This document shows, in pieces, positions 5,329 through 8,410 of a stretch of DNA of 8,410 nt (the stretch's first letter is position 1; every line of letters begins with the position of its first letter). The DNA is from Candidatus Parcubacteria bacterium. GTDB taxonomy: Bacteria > Patescibacteriota > Patescibacteriia > JAACEG01. A program made the position numbers and the translations under genes. The notes below the pieces were generated by a model. That model did not search any database. It saw only the letters and a program-made list of their open reading frames with translations, and was not told the DNA's origin. The DNA lies in contig JAGLJD010000081.1 of NCBI GenBank assembly GCA_023142625.1, positions 1-8,410 of the forward strand, read 5' to 3'.

Positions 5329-6330
5329 ATGTTTGGATTTAAAAAACAAAAAAAAGAAAAGCAAAAAGAGGTTTCCGAAACAACAGAAGAAAAAATTGTA
5401 ATTCATACCATGCCTGATAAATTTAGGGGAATAAGTTCGCCTGAGCAAAAATCAGGCAAGTTTTTAAATATCTCTATTTTTTTAGTAATTTTACTAATAG
5501 TGGCGTCGTCGTCCATGTATTTTTTAAAAGACCGCATTTTTCCAGGAGGAATTCCATTTTTAAACAATAATATTAATAACGAAACAGATAATAATGTTAA
5601 TAATGCAGATAATATTAATTCAGATAATAATACTAATAGCAATACTGGCTTGAATAGGAATTATAATACAAATGATAACGCAAACAAGAATACCAATGCA
5701 AACGAAAATACTAATACGAATATTAATCAAAATATTAATATTAATAATAACACAGAGCGCGTTCCGATAGCTTTGGACAGCGACAAAGATACGATGCCAA
5801 ATATAGAGGAGATTATTTATAAAACAGATATGCGCAATCAGGATTCAGACGGAGATACTTATATGGACGGGCAAGAAGTAGCGAATCTGTATAATCCGCT
5901 CACAGGCAATTTAACTAAAATAATTGATTCAAATTTAGTAAAATCGTATTTAAATCCAGAATATAATTATACTTTTCTTTATCCGACAATATGGAATATT
6001 ATTTCTGCTGATAATAATAAAAAAATATCTGTTATTTCACCCGAAGGAGAATTCATTGAAATTATGCTTATAGATAACCCATATGGATATACAGCGGAAA
6101 ATTGGTATTTAGAGCAGATTCCTATTGAGAATAGGCATAAAGTAGAAAAAATTTGGGCCAACAGTTTTCGCGGGGTTAAAAGTTTGGACGGAATGAATTT
6201 TTACCTCACTTTAATTTCAGGAAACAGGTCTTTTATCTATTCTATTTCATATATAGTCGGCAGCAGGACGCAGATGAGTTTTCCGTCCACGTTCCAAATG
6301 TTAACAAGAAGTTTTGATATTAAAAGATAG
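5329..6330 (+). CDS. Single-pass membrane protein with Asn-rich linker, TSP3 motifs and a C-terminal extracytoplasmic domain
   Basis: This 333-residue protein has a very basic cytosolic tail (KKQKKEKQK near 5-13) and one transmembrane helix (about 46-66). A 64-residue linker (79-142) follows in which about half the residues are Asn, then a degenerate TSP3 block (149-182) and a globular C-terminal domain (about 205-333). The TSP3 motifs DSDKDTMPNIEE and DSDGDTYMDGQE have Thr where Gly is usual, which may weaken calcium binding. The segment DGQEVANLYNPL closely matches the end of the preceding protein, so the two are probably tandem relatives with this one carrying an added domain. That domain begins YNYTFLYPTIWNI and has a beta-rich pattern like PsbP/LpqN-type folds. 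This is a resemblance by eye, not a firm match. The topology puts everything after the helix outside the membrane. The start is behind ATATTTT; ybeY begins 2 bases after the stop. Confidence 0.82.
   Translation: MFGFKKQKKEKQKEVSETTEEKIVIHTMPDKFRGISSPEQKSGKFLNISIFLVILLIVASSSMYFLKDRIFPGGIPFLNNNINNETDNNVNNADNINSDNNTNSNTGLNRNYNTNDNANKNTNANENTNTNINQNININNNTERVPIALDSDKDTMPNIEEIIYKTDMRNQDSDGDTYMDGQEVANLYNPLTGNLTKIIDSNLVKSYLNPEYNYTFLYPTIWNIISADNNKKISVISPEGEFIEIMLIDNPYGYTAENWYLEQIPIENRHKVEKIWANSFRGVKSLDGMNFYLTLISGNRSFIYSISYIVGSRTQMSFPSTFQMLTRSFDIKR
5563..5754 (+). repeat. Low-complexity AAT/AAC-rich tract encoding the Asn linker
   Basis: The DNA is dominated by AAT, AAC, ACT and ATT codons and encodes N-T, N-I and N-N patterns with roughly 33 Asn in 64 residues. 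The repetition is imperfect, so it is an old or drifting low-complexity tract and not a fresh tandem array. Length changes between strains are likely here. Confidence 0.75.
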
Positions 6331-6332
6331 GT

Positions 6333-6761
6333 ATGATTTATTGCGATGTTAACAAAGCTGCGGCTGGAAAAATAAAAAAAGTTTTTATTAAAAATATAGT
6401 TTTGCGAATTTTAAAATATTTAAGCATTAATAATGCTAATATTTCAGTAGCGCTGGTTAGCGGAGCGGATATAAAAAAATTAAATAAAAAGTATCGCGAT
6501 AAAAATAGCGCGACAGATGTTTTAAGTTTTTGTTATTGCAAAAAACCTTTGGACGGAGAGATTATTATCTGTTATAATGAGGCGTTAAAGCAGGCAAAAG
6601 CGAAAAACCATAGATTAGAACAGGAGATTACGCTGTTATTGGCGCATTCCCTGCTTCATTTGATCGGATATGACCATAAAAACAACAGAGAAGAATTAGA
6701 GATGAAAAAACTTGAAAATATAATATTGTCTAAAATAAAAAAACAGAATGAACTTTTTTAA
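6333..6761 (+). CDS. ybeY: Endoribonuclease YbeY, 16S rRNA maturation
   Basis: This 142-residue metalloendoribonuclease acts in maturation of the 16S rRNA 3' end and in ribosome quality control. The zinc site is intact: H-x3-H-x5-H in AHSLLHLIGYDH (H105, H109, H115). The second family signature, YRDKNSATDVLSF (55-67), matches the conserved YRxKxxxTDVLSF. The usual GDI strand appears as GEIII (75-79), a conservative change. Length is slightly under the usual 150 or so. The start at 6333 gives a normal N-terminus (MIYCDVN) and lies 2 bases after the previous stop. The last 14 bases overlap dagK. Pairing of ybeY with a dgkA/dagK gene is common across bacteria, which supports both calls. It acts in the cytosol. 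Confidence 0.95.
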   Translation: MIYCDVNKAAAGKIKKVFIKNIVLRILKYLSINNANISVALVSGADIKKLNKKYRDKNSATDVLSFCYCKKPLDGEIIICYNEALKQAKAKNHRLEQEITLLLAHSLLHLIGYDHKNNREELEMKKLENIILSKIKKQNELF

Positions 6762-7122
6762 TTTTAATAGAGCGGGGAAAAGTTTTATTTACGCTTTTCG
6801 CGGATTAAGAAGCGTTTGGAAAAAAGAGCAGAATTTTCGTTTCCATCTAACCGCCGCTATTATAGTTTTGATTTCCGCTATTTTTTTACAGATGAGTAGG
6901 TTTGATTTTTTATTTCTTTTGATTTTAATCTGCTCGGTTTTAATTTTAGAATTAGTAAATACTGTTTTTGAAAGATTGATTGATATTTTAAAGCCGAGAA
7001 TACACGAATATTCCAAAGAGATAAAAAATATTTCTTCCGCGATTGTTTTATTAGCGGCGATTTTTAGCGTTTTGTCCGGAGTTATTATTTTTTATCCTTA
7101 TATATGCGAATTCTTTCAATAG
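6748..7122 (+). CDS. dagK: Diacylglycerol/undecaprenol kinase family protein with Asp-to-Asn at a catalytic position
   Basis: This 124-residue integral membrane protein has three predicted helices (about 33-49, 52-70 and 96-118), the size and layout of the prokaryotic DgkA family. These enzymes phosphorylate diacylglycerol or undecaprenol with ATP, feeding lipid turnover or recycling of the cell-wall carrier lipid. The family motif ELVNTVFERLID (68-79) is present with E68, N71 and E75, and E28 is in KEQNF (26-30). The motif usually written KDxxxAAVLL reads KNISSAIVLL here. The Asp equivalent to D95 of E. coli DgkA, known to be catalytically important, is N94 (AAT at 7027-7029). The enzyme may be weakened, altered or using another group. 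It overlaps ybeY by 14 bases and tsaD by 19 bases. Gram-positive-type relatives prefer undecaprenol; the substrate here is not decided by sequence. Confidence 0.88.
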   Translation: MNFFNFNRAGKSFIYAFRGLRSVWKKEQNFRFHLTAAIIVLISAIFLQMSRFDFLFLLILICSVLILELVNTVFERLIDILKPRIHEYSKEIKNISSAIVLLAAIFSVLSGVIIFYPYICEFFQ

Positions 7123-8165
7123 AGACAAGTTGTGATGAAACCGCCGTTGCGGTTGTTGAAGCAAAAAACAAGGCAATGCCTTGTTTTAATGTTTTAGCGA
7201 ATATTGTTTCGTCGCAAACAAGGGATCATTCAAGATTTGGCGGAGTAGTCCCTAATTTAGCCGCAAGCATACATCTTGAAAATATAAATATCTGCTTTGA
7301 GAAGGCTTTAAAAAGATCAAAAAGCAGTTTAAGCGATATTGATTTAATCGCTGTTACTCGCGGTCCTGGACTTATCCCAGCACTGCTTGTAGGGGTTAAT
7401 TTCGCTAAAACCTTGTCGTACGCGAGGAATATTCCATTAATAGGCGTGAATCACATAGAAGGGCATATATATATGAATTTTATAAAAAATTCGCGCGTTT
7501 TTCCAATAACTGGCGGCAGGCAAGTAAGGGGCGGATTTTCAGTTATAATTTTAACAGTATCTGGCGGACACACCATGTTAGTTTTAATGAAAAATCATTT
7601 AGATTATAAAATAATAGGACAAACGCTTGATGATGCCGCTGGCGAGGCGTTTGATAAAGCGGCAAGACTATTGGGATTAGGATATCCAGGCGGTCCCGCT
7701 ATTTCAGTTTATGCTAAAAGATCTCGAAAAAAAATAACGCCGCCAATTGAATTGCCGCGTCCGATGATAGATAGAAACAGTTTTAATTTTTCGTTTTCAG
7801 GGTTGAAAACAGCATTATTATATAAATTAAGAAAAGATAGAAATTGGAAAAAAAAAATTCCTGAGTATGCCGCAGAATTCCAACAAGCCGCAATAGATGT
7901 TTTGGTAAAAAAGACAGTTAAAGCAGCTGAAACATACAAAGCGAAATATGTTTTTTTAACTGGAGGAGTTGCGGCAAATAAAGAATTAAGAGAGCAGTTA
8001 AAACAGAAAATAGAAAAAGAGTTGTCTATTAATTTTAGCGTCCCTGATTTAGAATATTGCGGAGATAACGCTGTTATGATTGCCGTTGCTGGATATTATC
8101 GTTATCTAAACGGAGAATTAAGCGATTGGCGAACCTTAAAAGCAGATGCGAACATAGGTATTTAA
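7104..8165 (+). CDS. tsaD: tRNA N6-threonylcarbamoyladenosine transferase TsaD
   Basis: This 353-residue protein is the catalytic transferase that moves the threonylcarbamoyl group to A37 of tRNAs reading ANN codons. It normally works with TsaB and TsaE, after TsaC makes the intermediate; none of those is in this window. The start gives the standard N-terminus ILSIETSCDETA (3-14). The metal-binding H-x3-H is NHIEGH (H117, H121) and the third metal ligand is D321 in GDNAVMIA. TVSGGHT (151-157), GEAFDKAARLLGLGYPGG (180-197), FSGLKTAL (231-238) and GGVAANKELR (287-296) match the family. VVPNLAA has Asn where many bacteria have Glu (VPELA). A stretch of about 20 residues between HIYMNF and SVIILTVSGGHT looks slightly expanded. 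The first 19 bases overlap dagK, so translation is probably coupled; there is no Shine-Dalgarno. Confidence 0.96.
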   Translation: MRILSIETSCDETAVAVVEAKNKAMPCFNVLANIVSSQTRDHSRFGGVVPNLAASIHLENINICFEKALKRSKSSLSDIDLIAVTRGPGLIPALLVGVNFAKTLSYARNIPLIGVNHIEGHIYMNFIKNSRVFPITGGRQVRGGFSVIILTVSGGHTMLVLMKNHLDYKIIGQTLDDAAGEAFDKAARLLGLGYPGGPAISVYAKRSRKKITPPIELPRPMIDRNSFNFSFSGLKTALLYKLRKDRNWKKKIPEYAAEFQQAAIDVLVKKTVKAAETYKAKYVFLTGGVAANKELREQLKQKIEKELSINFSVPDLEYCGDNAVMIAVAGYYRYLNGELSDWRTLKADANIGI

Positions 8166-8170
8166 ATAGT

Positions 8171-8395
8171 TTATTTTTTCCAAAAAGAAAAATTTTCTTT
8201 TAAATATATTTTTTTAGTAATATAGACAGCAATTATAACAATAAACGCTTGGCATATATCAGAATAATCAAAATATCCATTCATAAATTTCGCGAGCGCT
8301 ATAATCAATATGGCTGCAAAAAGCGCTACTAAGTCATTTTTAATTTCGTCCATTTTTGTTATATAGATTTCAATAGAATCATCGTTATAATTCAT
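8171..8395 (-). CDS. Small two-helix membrane protein, unrecognised; 5' end may be outside the window
   Basis: This 74-residue protein has a charged N-terminus (DDSIEI, KMDEIKND) and two hydrophobic helices (about 22-37 and 47-62), ending in a basic aromatic tail NFSFWKK. It is not antisense to any recognised gene, its composition resembles a real protein, and it converges on tsaD with only 5 bases between the stops. GAAGAAGGCGAT directly before the ATG contains a fair Shine-Dalgarno (AAGG), rare in this window. However, the frame is open to the window edge (AEEGD before the Met), so the true start could be further upstream and the apparent ribosome site could be coding. I recognise no family. 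Coding status is likely but not certain. Confidence 0.6.
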   Translation of the reverse strand: MNYNDDSIEIYITKMDEIKNDLVALFAAILIIALAKFMNGYFDYSDICQAFIVIIAVYITKKIYLKENFSFWKK

Positions 8396-8410
8396 ATCGC
8401 CTTCTTCCGC

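Noticed and set aside
8183..8215. AAAAGAAA/TTTCTTTT hairpin followed by T-run after tsaD
   Set aside because: The stem has a single G-C pair and lies inside the - strand gene; too weak to call a terminator.
1..8410. Alternative genetic code (TGA as Gly, known in some Patescibacteria)
   Set aside because: No in-frame TGA occurs in the recognised genes and all proteins read normally with the standard code.
1..8410. CRISPR array, tRNA or rRNA genes
   Set aside because: No regularly spaced direct repeats and no tRNA- or rRNA-like sequence were seen on either strand.

Overview
The window is AT-rich and reads like the chromosome of a Patescibacteria (Candidate Phyla Radiation) bacterium, most likely a Parcubacteria-type lineage. 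The pointers are a HerA/TraD-like ATPase with a C-terminal zinc ribbon, preceded by a separate membrane protein; two membrane-anchored thrombospondin type-3 (TSP3) proteins; and almost no Shine-Dalgarno sequences, with several starts sitting directly behind a run of T. The standard genetic code fits throughout, and every recognised stop is TAA or TAG. The lineage is inferred from protein style only, since the window has no rRNA or other phylogenetic marker.

Positions 1-823 hold the 3' part of a zeta-toxin-like kinase gene that runs off the left edge. Five bases later comes a 57-residue ORF ending in a cysteine cluster, a candidate partner or antitoxin. Positions 824-1184 have no gene but carry three terminator-like hairpins with T-runs, then a strong extended -10 promoter (1130-1157).

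Positions 1185-4416 are a two-gene unit: a membrane-anchored protein of 479 residues and a soluble FtsK/HerA/VirD4-family ATPase of 595 residues with a zinc ribbon. Together they look like the two halves of a DNA-translocating or coupling ATPase. The 275-base gap at 4417-4691 is unusual. It has an extended -10 promoter and a 21-base imperfect inverted repeat enclosing three further hairpins, which looks like a structured RNA of about 200 nt or a small mobile element. I could not match it to a known family.

Positions 4692-8165 are a tightly packed operon-like run on the + strand: two TSP3 membrane proteins, ybeY (rRNA maturation endonuclease), dagK (diacylglycerol/undecaprenol kinase family, with Asn at a normally catalytic Asp) and tsaD (tRNA t6A synthesis). 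The last three overlap by 14 and 19 bases, suggesting coupled translation. A small two-helix membrane protein on the - strand (8171-8395, possibly running off the right edge) converges on tsaD.

The best candidates for something undescribed are the structured intergenic element at 4435-4670, the zeta kinase with its cysteine-tailed small partner, the two-protein ATPase system, and the Asp-to-Asn change in DagK.
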